From contig OY829943.1 in NCBI GenBank assembly GCA_963692465.1, positions 3,410,001 through 3,474,000 on the forward strand: a stretch of DNA of 64,000 nt. Direction: 5' to 3'. The translations under genes were made by a program, and so were the position numbers. Origin of the DNA: JAUZOB01 sp963692465. GTDB lineage: Bacteria > Bacteroidota > Bacteroidia > Bacteroidales > Prolixibacteraceae. Below are positions 7,685-16,058 of the stretch, piece by piece. Within the stretch, counting starts at the first letter, position 1, and each line of letters opens with the position of its first letter. The notes beneath the pieces are model-generated. The model saw nothing but the letters and a program-made list of their open reading frames with translations. It had not been told where the DNA came from and did not search any database.

Positions 7685-8069
7685 GGGAGAATAATGTTTT
7701 CCGTCGGGCACTTCAGTATACGGCTGTGCTTTGATTCGGACAGACATTAAATTCCTTTGCTTTCATTGAAGGGATTCGTTAACTCTCCGGAAAGGTTCTC
7801 CCTTTCTTCGATTATTAGTAACTGATCTTCCTACTGATTATGTGGGGATAGATTGTGTGAAGTTGGGTAGGGGTGTGTCCCTGCATATTTAGTCTTCTCT
7901 TTGTGATCCGCTTCAGGATCATTCGAATCAACGATTATATAGAACCGTAGGCTCTGTCGTGGTCTTTAGGCTTTAGTCTATGGACAGGGTCTGTCAATGA
8001 AATTAATCAAAGGTCTTATATCGTTAAAACCACAAACATGCCTATGGCATAACTAACCAAAAACAAATA

Positions 8070-8096
8070 CCGGCCGGTATTTACGGTACCGGTCGG
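8070..8096 (+). terminator. strong hairpin in the susC leader
   Basis: CCGGCCGGTA (8070-8079) and TACCGGTCGG (8087-8096) form a 10-bp stem with one G-U pair and a 7-nt loop, followed by CTTTAAG. It could end a small leader transcript or act as an attenuator 110 bp before susC. Confidence 0.45.
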
Positions 8097-8204
8097 CTTT
8101 AAGTCAGAATCAGAGTATTTTACGGATACTCCGTTTCGGTGGAATTACAAGGCCTTATCAGAAAATAAGGCGATTATAAAAACCAAAAAACTCAAAAGCA
8201 ACTT

Positions 8205-11200
8205 ATGAAAAAAAATCGTAAGAATGGACTTCTTTTACGGGGAAGTCAAAGAATCTTGATCACACAGAGGCTTTCGGGGGTCTTATCCCTTGCCTTTCTG
8301 CTCTTTGCAGGGGCTTCTGTTGGTTCTCCAAAAACAGGTTACGGCAACGGAAGTATCTTTCCGTCCGATGTTCAAAAACAGGTTACAAATAGTAAAACGA
8401 CACAGGGACTCAAAGAGCCGGAGTCGGGGAGTTTCGTCGCATCGCAGCAATCGAAAGTGGTAGTAAAAGGAAAGGTTACTGCAACTGACGGCTCCCCGTT
8501 GCCCGGCGTTTCTGTATCTATTAAAGGCACACCGATTGGGGTGATTACTGATGTCAACGGGGAGTATCAGATTACGCTTCCGAAATCGGCTCGCCAACTG
8601 CAATATTCCTTCGTCGGAATGAAATATCAATTGATTGCGATTAACGGACAACGGGAAATAAATGTCTCGCTATTGCCCGATACCAAGGATATTGACGAGG
8701 TGGTCGTTGTAGGTTACGGTTCCCAGAAAAGAGTAAACCTTTCGGGTGCCGTCGAATCGGTATCATCAAAAGTGTTGGAAAATCGTCCGATCATCAATAC
8801 CGGATATGGCTTACAGGGAGTAATCCCGAACCTGAATATAACGGTTAACAATGGTCGGGCAATTGATGTCCCTTCTTTTAATGTCCGGGGATTTACTTCG
8901 TTAAATGGGGGTGATCCGCTGATTCTTGTTGATAATGTTCCTTTGGATACTTATGAGTTATCGAGAATAAATCCCAACGATATTGCATCGGTATCTGTTT
9001 TAAAAGATGCGGCAGCTTCTGCTATTTATGGCGCAAGAGCTGCTTTTGGGGTGGTGCTGATTACGACAAAGTCAGCAAAATCCAATAAATTATCGGTTTC
9101 GGCCAATGTCAACTATTCGATAAGAACATTGGGAAAGGTTCCGGAAATAGTAACGGACCCTTACACCGTAATGCAATATAAACACGATGCCGGAACTCCC
9201 TTGTATAATCTGTATCCGGAGGAAGCAAGGGCTTATGCTAAAAAACGGTCGGAAGATCCTTCGCTCCCGGCAGTGATTATTGATCCGCAAAACTCTCAAC
9301 GATGGGCTTACTACGGAAGTACCAACTGGCTTCATGAGGCTTATAAAAATACAGCTCCTTCTTACGATGCTAATGTCAATATTTCTAAAAAGGATGACAA
9401 GAGTAGTTATCTCTTATCGGCAGAGTATTTTAGGCAAGACGGAATGTTCCGATACGGAAATGACACCTATAACCGCTATAACCTAAGAGGAAAAGCAGAC
9501 TTCTTATTGTTGCCGTGGCTGAAAATCGGAAGTAATACCACATTGGATTACGGGTATTATAATGAACCGGATTTTGATGGTGCTGCTTTCTTCCACAATA
9601 TTAACCGGACCAATTCGCTCGATGTACTTAAGAACCCTGACGGATCATGGACTCAAAGCGGCGCTTCTGCATTAGGCCGGTTACAAAGCGGAGGGAGAGA
9701 TGACACCTGGAATAACGAATTTCAAACTACTTTCTCGGGCGAACTGTCGTTGCTGAAAGATTGCTGGTCGATAAACGGAGATGCGACGTTTAGAAGGGAA
9801 AATCAGTATTACAAGGCATTCGATGTTCCGGTAATGTACAAAACCGGACCGTCGGAATCAACAATCGGATATGTGGGTTCAAACCCTTCGTGGGCAAAAG
9901 ACTGGGCTTATTATTTGAGGTATAACGTCTTTAATGTCTATACTGATTTTCATAAAGAGTTGAAGGGCGGGCATTTTATTCAGGCTTTGCTGGGTTATAA
10001 TCAGGAGTATAAAATCGCAGAGTCTTTTTCTGCTTTACGGTCAGGTCTGGTTAGTAATCAATTCCCTTCAATAGATCTTGCTACCGGAGATAAAAATATC
10101 GGAGAGGATATTGATGATTGGTCGGTAAGGGGGGCTTTTTATCGGGTAAATTACCGATATCATGACAAATATATTTTCGAAGCGGACGGCCGTTTCGATG
10201 GTTCTTCACGGTTTCCTAAAAATGACCGTTTCGGCTTTTTCCCTTCCGCTTCTTTAGCCTGGGTGTTATCGTCCGAGGGATTTATGGATGGGGTGAAGGA
10301 CTTTACAAAAATGGACTTTCTTAAGTTTCGGGGCTCTTACGGTTCGTTAGGAAATCAGAACGTGGGAAGCTATGCTTATATCCCCGAGATGAGCTCTTAT
10401 CAGTCGTCAATGATTCTCGACGGTCAATATCCGCTATGCGTAGACGATCCTTCGCTGGTCTCAAAATCGCTTACATGGGAAAAAGTTTCAACGGTTAACG
10501 GCGGTATTGATATGGAGTTCTTTAAAAACAGACTCCTTTTCTTATTGGATGTTTACAACCGGTATACGAAAGGAATGCTGGTAAAAGGGAAAACGTTACC
10601 GGCTGTTTTAGGTGCCGGCGAACCACAAATGAATGCGGGTAATCTGAAAACACAGGGAGAGGAACTGAGTGTGCAATGGAAAGATAATTTCATGTTGTGC
10701 AATTCGCCTTTTAACTGGAGCGTGCGTTTTATCCTTGCCGATTCGAAGACCTTTATAACGAAATACGATAACCCGGACAAGTCTCTTTACGATTATTATG
10801 ACGGAGAAGAGCTCGGAACGATATGGGGACTGGTTACGGAGGGTTTCTTCCAGACAAAGGAAGAACTGAAAACACATGCTGATCAAACGGCTGTCGGTTC
10901 GGACGATCAATCTTATCTATTCGATGTCGGTGACCTGAAATTTAAGGATATCAACAAAGACGGAAAGGTTAACCGGGGCCAGTGGACTCTAAAGGATCAT
11001 GGCGATTTTGTGAAGATTGGGAATAGTTCATCAAGATATCCTTTCAGCATTGACTTAAATGCGGCATGGAAGGGATTTGATCTCAGAACTTTTTTCCAGG
11101 GGATAGGAAAAAGAGATTGGTATCCTGATCCGAATAATCACTATTTCTGGGGAATCTATTGTCAACCGTGGACGAATGTACAAACACTGAATCTGAATCA

Positions 11201-11519
11201 TTGGTCTCCCAGTAACCCGAACGGTTATTTCCCGCGCGTGAAAGCTTATATCGCCGAAGATGAATCGGAATTGGGTATGCCACAAACAAGGTATCTGCAA
11301 AACGCAGCTTATATCCGTATGAAAAATCTGACACTGGGCTATACGTTGCCTGCCAGCTTGTTGAAAAGCTTAAAAATCGAAAAATTGAGAATATACTTCA
11401 GTGGCGAAAACTTGTTCTCTTATTCTAAAATCAAGGCAAATCTTGACCCTGAAGGTTTAGGGGGAAAACTATACCCGTTTCAGCATACGTTTTCGTTTGG
11501 TATGAATCTTAATTTCTAA
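8205..11519 (+). CDS. SusC/RagA-family TonB-dependent outer-membrane transporter
   Basis: The 1104-aa protein is a SusC-like glycan importer. The N-terminus has a basic and hydrophobic export signal (about 1-42). A carboxypeptidase-regulatory-like domain lies at about 85-160 (VVVKGKVTATDGSPLPGVSV), and the SusC-type motif DEVVVVGYG is at 164-172. The plug follows (NVRGFTSLNGGDPLILVDNV), then a long beta-barrel ending in the aromatic-terminated strand FSFGMNLNF. It forms the outer-membrane channel capped by the SusD protein encoded 2 bp downstream, and takes up oligosaccharides using TonB energy. The start at 8205 gives the usual family length. It is the first gene of the PUL; no ECF sigma/anti-sigma pair or hybrid two-component gene adjoins it. 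Confidence 0.95.
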   Translation: MKKNRKNGLLLRGSQRILITQRLSGVLSLAFLLFAGASVGSPKTGYGNGSIFPSDVQKQVTNSKTTQGLKEPESGSFVASQQSKVVVKGKVTATDGSPLPGVSVSIKGTPIGVITDVNGEYQITLPKSARQLQYSFVGMKYQLIAINGQREINVSLLPDTKDIDEVVVVGYGSQKRVNLSGAVESVSSKVLENRPIINTGYGLQGVIPNLNITVNNGRAIDVPSFNVRGFTSLNGGDPLILVDNVPLDTYELSRINPNDIASVSVLKDAAASAIYGARAAFGVVLITTKSAKSNKLSVSANVNYSIRTLGKVPEIVTDPYTVMQYKHDAGTPLYNLYPEEARAYAKKRSEDPSLPAVIIDPQNSQRWAYYGSTNWLHEAYKNTAPSYDANVNISKKDDKSSYLLSAEYFRQDGMFRYGNDTYNRYNLRGKADFLLLPWLKIGSNTTLDYGYYNEPDFDGAAFFHNINRTNSLDVLKNPDGSWTQSGASALGRLQSGGRDDTWNNEFQTTFSGELSLLKDCWSINGDATFRRENQYYKAFDVPVMYKTGPSESTIGYVGSNPSWAKDWAYYLRYNVFNVYTDFHKELKGGHFIQALLGYNQEYKIAESFSALRSGLVSNQFPSIDLATGDKNIGEDIDDWSVRGAFYRVNYRYHDKYIFEADGRFDGSSRFPKNDRFGFFPSASLAWVLSSEGFMDGVKDFTKMDFLKFRGSYGSLGNQNVGSYAYIPEMSSYQSSMILDGQYPLCVDDPSLVSKSLTWEKVSTVNGGIDMEFFKNRLLFLLDVYNRYTKGMLVKGKTLPAVLGAGEPQMNAGNLKTQGEELSVQWKDNFMLCNSPFNWSVRFILADSKTFITKYDNPDKSLYDYYDGEELGTIWGLVTEGFFQTKEELKTHADQTAVGSDDQSYLFDVGDLKFKDINKDGKVNRGQWTLKDHGDFVKIGNSSSRYPFSIDLNAAWKGFDLRTFFQGIGKRDWYPDPNNHYFWGIYCQPWTNVQTLNLNHWSPSNPNGYFPRVKAYIAEDESELGMPQTRYLQNAAYIRMKNLTLGYTLPASLLKSLKIEKLRIYFSGENLFSYSKIKANLDPEGLGGKLYPFQHTFSFGMNLNF

Positions 11520-11521
11520 TT

Positions 11522-13324
11522 ATGAACATCATGAAGAAGTTAAAGCTATGTATATCAGTAATAATCATTGCATGTTGTCTTAGTGCATGTAATAATGATT
11601 TTTTGCAAAGGGACCCGTCAACCTCTCTCACGGAAGGGCTATTCTTTAAGACGGCAGCCGATCTTGAATTATATACCAATGGTTTATATAGTCAACTGGA
11701 ATATCAATATGCCGATTTGAATTCGGATAATATATCATGCTATACCGGAGACGGGGAAGTTGATCGCCTGGTGAGAGGCGGGGTTAGCGCAGACAACATC
11801 GGTGGTTGGTACTGGGGTGACCTGAGAAAAATAAATTTCATGCTTGCCCGGGTATCCGATATAAGCGGAGATCAGGATAATGTTAGAAATTACATCGGTA
11901 TTGCCCGCTTTTTTCGTGCATGGTTTTATATTGATAAAATCAAAACTTATGGCGATGTGCCCTGGTATTCTAAAGATTTGCAGACAAATGACGACGAGCT
12001 TTTATACAAAGCAAGGGATCCGAGAACTCTGGTTGTAGATTCAATCATGCAAGATCTTGAATATGCGGTAAACAACATAAAACCGGCTAACTCTAAAACC
12101 AGATTGAGCAAGTGGTCGGCTTTGGCTTTAATGTCAAGGTTCTGTCTTTACGAAGGAACTTTTAGAAAGTACCATACAGAACTGGGACTGAAAGACGGAG
12201 ATCGATTCCTTGAAAAATGTGTATGGGCTTCCCAACAAATCATGAATAGCGGAAATTTTTCCATATACAATACCGGTAAGGAAGGACTCGACTATCATAC
12301 CTTGTTTACAAGCGGAGATCTGTCAACCAATCCGGAGATTATTCAATTCGCGGACTATGATCAGTCTTTGGCTAAATCCAATAGCGTGCATACGGTATTG
12401 GATTGGGAATGGGGATTAAGCCGTGGCTTGGCTGATAGCTATTTAATGAAAGACGGAACTCCTTTTACTTCTATCCCCGGGAATGATAAAAAGACTTTTA
12501 TGGAAGCTTGGGTAAACAGAGATCCCCGAATGAGAGAAACAATCTGTTATCCTGGTTTTAAGAGTCTGAATGCAACTAAACCTTATTGTCCGAAGTTAAC
12601 GGTGGGCGGATATTCGCAAATTAAATTCTTTAATACCGATACGAAGTATTCGCCTTCATGGGGCTTAAACTATACTGATTTGCCGATCTTCAGATTTGCA
12701 GAAGTCCTCCTTAATTATGCAGAGGCTAAAGCTGAAATGGGTAATTTAACTCAAGCAGATATTGATTTATCAATAAAGCCTATTCGTGACAGGGTGAGTA
12801 TGCCAAATCTGAGTATGGAAAGTGCGAATTCAAATCCGGACCCTGCTCTGGTCAATTATTATCCGAATGTTGTTGGTGCCAACAGCGGGGTAATTCTTGA
12901 AATCAGACGGGAAAGAAGGATTGAACTGGCCTGCGAGGGGTTTAGATATGATGATTTGATGCGTTGGAAAATGGGGAAAGTCTTTGAGGACGGACAACAG
13001 GGTATCTATATACCGGCTTTAGGGGCTTTTGACGTAACAGGCGATGGCGTTCCGGATGTTGCTGTTCTTGAAGCATTCGGTAAAACCGGTCCGATTGATG
13101 GGTTATCGCAGGATGTTAAGGATAACCTCAACTTCTTCTACCTCAAAGACAGCGAGGGCAATGAGCAGAGTATTTATTTGTCGGAAGGGGATCATGGTCA
13201 TGTGTTGTTTACACGCGATAAATTGACACAACGGGTATTTGTTGAGCCAAAGTATTACTATAGGCCGATTCCTCAGGAACAAATTGTTCTAAATAAGAAT
13301 TTGAAACAGATGTTTGGCTGGTAG
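11522..13324 (+). CDS. SusD/RagB-family glycan-binding lipoprotein
   Basis: The 600-aa product has a lipoprotein signal with lipobox LSAC ending at Cys23 and the SusD N-terminal pattern FLQRDPSTSLTEGLFFKTAADLE. TPR-like SusD helices follow (FRAWFYIDKIKTYGDVPWYS), then the C-terminal signature RIELACEGFRYDDLMRWK. It sits on the cell surface as the lid of the SusC channel and binds the target glycan. An ATG at 11531 is an alternative start with a shorter n-region. It is separated from susC by 2 bp, so co-translation is likely. A terminator-like hairpin follows at 13329. Confidence 0.95.
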   Translation: MNIMKKLKLCISVIIIACCLSACNNDFLQRDPSTSLTEGLFFKTAADLELYTNGLYSQLEYQYADLNSDNISCYTGDGEVDRLVRGGVSADNIGGWYWGDLRKINFMLARVSDISGDQDNVRNYIGIARFFRAWFYIDKIKTYGDVPWYSKDLQTNDDELLYKARDPRTLVVDSIMQDLEYAVNNIKPANSKTRLSKWSALALMSRFCLYEGTFRKYHTELGLKDGDRFLEKCVWASQQIMNSGNFSIYNTGKEGLDYHTLFTSGDLSTNPEIIQFADYDQSLAKSNSVHTVLDWEWGLSRGLADSYLMKDGTPFTSIPGNDKKTFMEAWVNRDPRMRETICYPGFKSLNATKPYCPKLTVGGYSQIKFFNTDTKYSPSWGLNYTDLPIFRFAEVLLNYAEAKAEMGNLTQADIDLSIKPIRDRVSMPNLSMESANSNPDPALVNYYPNVVGANSGVILEIRRERRIELACEGFRYDDLMRWKMGKVFEDGQQGIYIPALGAFDVTGDGVPDVAVLEAFGKTGPIDGLSQDVKDNLNFFYLKDSEGNEQSIYLSEGDHGHVLFTRDKLTQRVFVEPKYYYRPIPQEQIVLNKNLKQMFGW

Positions 13325-13328
13325 GGTA

Positions 13329-13369
13329 TAAAATGGGGAGTATCTATAAAGATACTCCTCCATTTTATT
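13329..13369 (+). terminator. hairpin between susD and the GH3 gene
   Basis: AAAATGG...GAGTATC and GATACTC...CCATTTTATTT form a stem around TATAAA, followed by T-rich sequence. It can end or reduce transcription beyond the susCD pair. Confidence 0.65.
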
Positions 13370-13419
13370 TCTAATTTAGAGTGTCTTAAGACAAACTATC
13401 GATAACCTAACTATAACTT

Positions 13420-16056
13420 ATGAAACGATTATTATTCTTTTTGTTTTTGGCTGTCGTGACTGTTGGCTTTGCCCAGAATAAAGTTCCATTGTATAAGAAT
13501 CCGTCGGCATCCGTTAATGATCGGGTCAAAGATCTTCTGAAAAGAATGACCCTTGAAGAGAAAATTGCACAGATGAGACATATTCATTCAGGCAATTATG
13601 ATGTGAATGGGCATTTTAACTTAAATAATTTATCTGCTTTTGTACAGGGAAAGAGCTTTGGGTGTATCGAGGCTTTTCCTTATTCTGCCGAACAGTATTC
13701 AACGACGATACGGAGTGTCCAGCAGTACATGAATAAGCGCACCCGACTGGGTATTCCTGTTCTGCCGATCATGGAGGCCCTGCACGGTGCCGTACAGGAT
13801 GGCTGTACCATTTATCCTCAGGCGATTGCCCTTGGCAGTACGTTTAATCCTGCATTAATCCGGAAAATGGCAGAAAACATAGCCTTGGAAATCCGTGCGA
13901 TTGGAGTAAAACAGGTATTGGCTCCTGATCTTGACCTGGCGAGAGAATTGCGTTGGGGCAGAGTCGAAGAGACTTACGGGGAAGACCCTTATCTGGTCTC
14001 GCAGATGGGAGTGGCGTATGTGAAAGGAATGAGAGCTCACGGAATAATCTGTACTCCCAAACATTATATCGGTCATGGGACACCGGTAGGCGGACTGAAC
14101 TTAGGATCGGTAGCCGGAGGCAAAAGGGAACTTCTGAATTTGTATTTACAGCCGTTTGAGAAGGTTATCAAACAGGGAAATCCACTCTCCATCATGAATT
14201 GTTATAGTTCGTATGACCGGGAACCGGTTGCCGCGTCACCATATCTGTTGACCGAACTGTTGCGCAATGAATTAAAGTTTAAAGGCTATGTCTATTCGGA
14301 CTGGGGTTCGGTATCAATGTTGAAATACTTTCATCATACGGCGGCTAATGATTCAGAAGCAGCACAGCAGGCTGTAGAGGCAGGGGTTGATTTGGAAGCC
14401 GGGGGGACTGATTATGAGGCTCTGGGACAATTGGTTAAAGAAAAGAAATTAGATATCGGTTATATTGACCGGGCAGTTAGTCATATTCTGTATGCCAAGA
14501 TTGCTTCCGGGTTGTTTGAAGATCCGTTGCCGGATACAACAGCCGTCCGTTCTCATTTGCATACCCCTTTGTCCGTTAAATTAGCTAAAGAGCTGGCCGA
14601 TGAGAGTGCAGTCTTATTGAAGAATGAACATGCGATCTTACCGTTGAATGCCGATCATCTGAAATCAATTGCAGTGATAGGGCCGAATGCCGACGTAGCC
14701 CAGTTTGGCGATTACACCTGGGGCCAGAATAATCGTGGGGGAAATGGCGTGACTCCGCTGGAAGGCATAAAGAAACTGTTGGGAGATAAAGTAACGATCA
14801 ACTATGCTCCGGGTTGTGATTTGTCAAGTCAGGACAAAAGTAAGTTTGGTGAAGCGGTAGAGGCAGCAAAGAATAGTGAAGTGGCCGTCGTTTTTGTGGG
14901 TTCTCAAAGCGCATTGTTGTCAAGGGCAACCTATAATGCTCCGACCTGCGGGGAGGGCTTTGATTTGTCTGATCTGAGTCTGACGGGAGTTCAGGAAGAT
15001 CTGATCAGAGAAGTATATCATACGGGGACACCTGTTGTGGTTGTATTGGTCACCGGAAAGCCTTTTGCTATATCGTGGGAGAAAGAGCATGTGCCGGCTA
15101 TTATAGCACAATGGTATCCGGGAGAAGAAGGGGGAAACTCGATTGCAGATATTCTGTTCGGGAGTGTCAACCCGTCAGGAAGACTGGCCGTGTCTTTTCC
15201 ACAGAGTACGGGCCAGACCCCGGTATATTACAATTATCTGCCCAGCGACAAGGGGTATTACAATCAAAAGGGAAGCCTGGATAAGCCAGGGAGGGATTAT
15301 GTGTTTGCAAATCCGGAGGCATTGTATCCTTTTGGCTATGGCTTGAGTTATACTCATTTTGAGTATTCGGATTTTCAGTTGCCAAAGAAAGTCTGTTCAG
15401 TGAAAGATACGGTATCAGTCAGGGTTGATGTTCAAAATACCGGAGACCGGGACGGTCAGGAAGTTGTTCAGCTTTATGTCCGCGATCTGGTCAGCTCAAT
15501 AGAAACCCCGGTAAAGCAGTTGAAAGCTTTTGAAAAGGTCCGTCTTGCCAAAGGAGAGAAGAAGACGGTAACGCTGAGCGTTCCGGTGAGTGAATTATAT
15601 CTGTATGACCGGAATTATCAGAGGGTTGTTGAGCCGGGTGACTTTGAACTACAGATAGGCTCATCTTCGAAAAATATTAAGTTTAAACAGGTCTTTGTGG
15701 TGGAGCGGAAAGAGAAACTAAAGGGTAGGACTTCTCAACAGAAAACAACAGGAAATAAAAAGACAGGTGTTGTTAAAGAACAGCGTTCAGCTGAAGGAAA
15801 AGCTCAGGCTACTTCTTCTAACGCGATTGTGATTAGGGGAGTTATAAAAGATGCACAGGCTAATTTATTGAAAGGGGTCGTAATCTCAATTAAAGGGAAA
15901 GTCGGTGAAACCCGGACTAACGAACGTGGGGAATACACCCTGACGGTGAACGATGGAGACTGGCTTCAGTATTATCTGGTCGGATACCAACGGGAGGAAA
16001 GACAGGTGGGTAAAGAGAAGTATATCGATATAACTTTAATTCCAGAAGAAAATTAA
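13420..16056 (+). CDS. GH3 beta-glycosidase with C-terminal carboxypeptidase-regulatory-like domain
   Basis: The 878-aa secreted enzyme has a signal peptide (about 1-18, ending GFAQ). The GH3 N-terminal barrel includes the motif KHYIGHGTPVGG, and the catalytic nucleophile is Asp294 in VYSDWGS. The C-terminal GH3 sandwich contains the aligned motif YPGEEGG, and the fibronectin-III-like domain ends around 765 (VEPGDFELQIG). After a basic linker, residues 803-878 form an extra domain (VIRGVIKDAQANLLKGVVIS) very like the regulatory domain at the start of the SusC protein in this locus. GH3 enzymes usually end at the FnIII domain. The specificity is probably beta-glucosidase or beta-xylosidase type and cannot be settled by eye. 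The next gene starts 2 bp downstream. Confidence 0.9.
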   Translation: MKRLLFFLFLAVVTVGFAQNKVPLYKNPSASVNDRVKDLLKRMTLEEKIAQMRHIHSGNYDVNGHFNLNNLSAFVQGKSFGCIEAFPYSAEQYSTTIRSVQQYMNKRTRLGIPVLPIMEALHGAVQDGCTIYPQAIALGSTFNPALIRKMAENIALEIRAIGVKQVLAPDLDLARELRWGRVEETYGEDPYLVSQMGVAYVKGMRAHGIICTPKHYIGHGTPVGGLNLGSVAGGKRELLNLYLQPFEKVIKQGNPLSIMNCYSSYDREPVAASPYLLTELLRNELKFKGYVYSDWGSVSMLKYFHHTAANDSEAAQQAVEAGVDLEAGGTDYEALGQLVKEKKLDIGYIDRAVSHILYAKIASGLFEDPLPDTTAVRSHLHTPLSVKLAKELADESAVLLKNEHAILPLNADHLKSIAVIGPNADVAQFGDYTWGQNNRGGNGVTPLEGIKKLLGDKVTINYAPGCDLSSQDKSKFGEAVEAAKNSEVAVVFVGSQSALLSRATYNAPTCGEGFDLSDLSLTGVQEDLIREVYHTGTPVVVVLVTGKPFAISWEKEHVPAIIAQWYPGEEGGNSIADILFGSVNPSGRLAVSFPQSTGQTPVYYNYLPSDKGYYNQKGSLDKPGRDYVFANPEALYPFGYGLSYTHFEYSDFQLPKKVCSVKDTVSVRVDVQNTGDRDGQEVVQLYVRDLVSSIETPVKQLKAFEKVRLAKGEKKTVTLSVPVSELYLYDRNYQRVVEPGDFELQIGSSSKNIKFKQVFVVERKEKLKGRTSQQKTTGNKKTGVVKEQRSAEGKAQATSSNAIVIRGVIKDAQANLLKGVVISIKGKVGETRTNERGEYTLTVNDGDWLQYYLVGYQREERQVGKEKYIDITLIPEEN

Positions 16057-16058
16057 TC

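Larger units (their letters stand above)
7295..8204. other. 910-bp hairpin-rich intergenic region before susC
   Basis: The region between the FRG gene and susC holds overlapping inverted repeats at 7392-7503, a possible 59-aa frame at 7505-7684, small hairpins at 7905-7920 and 8038-8050, and a strong hairpin at 8070-8096. I saw no longer gene and no PUL regulator in it. The downstream part is probably the untranslated leader of the PUL transcript. Confidence 0.6.

Noticed and set aside
8283..8651. Minus-strand frames within susC, GH and other long genes
   Set aside because: They are shadows of well-supported plus-strand genes.
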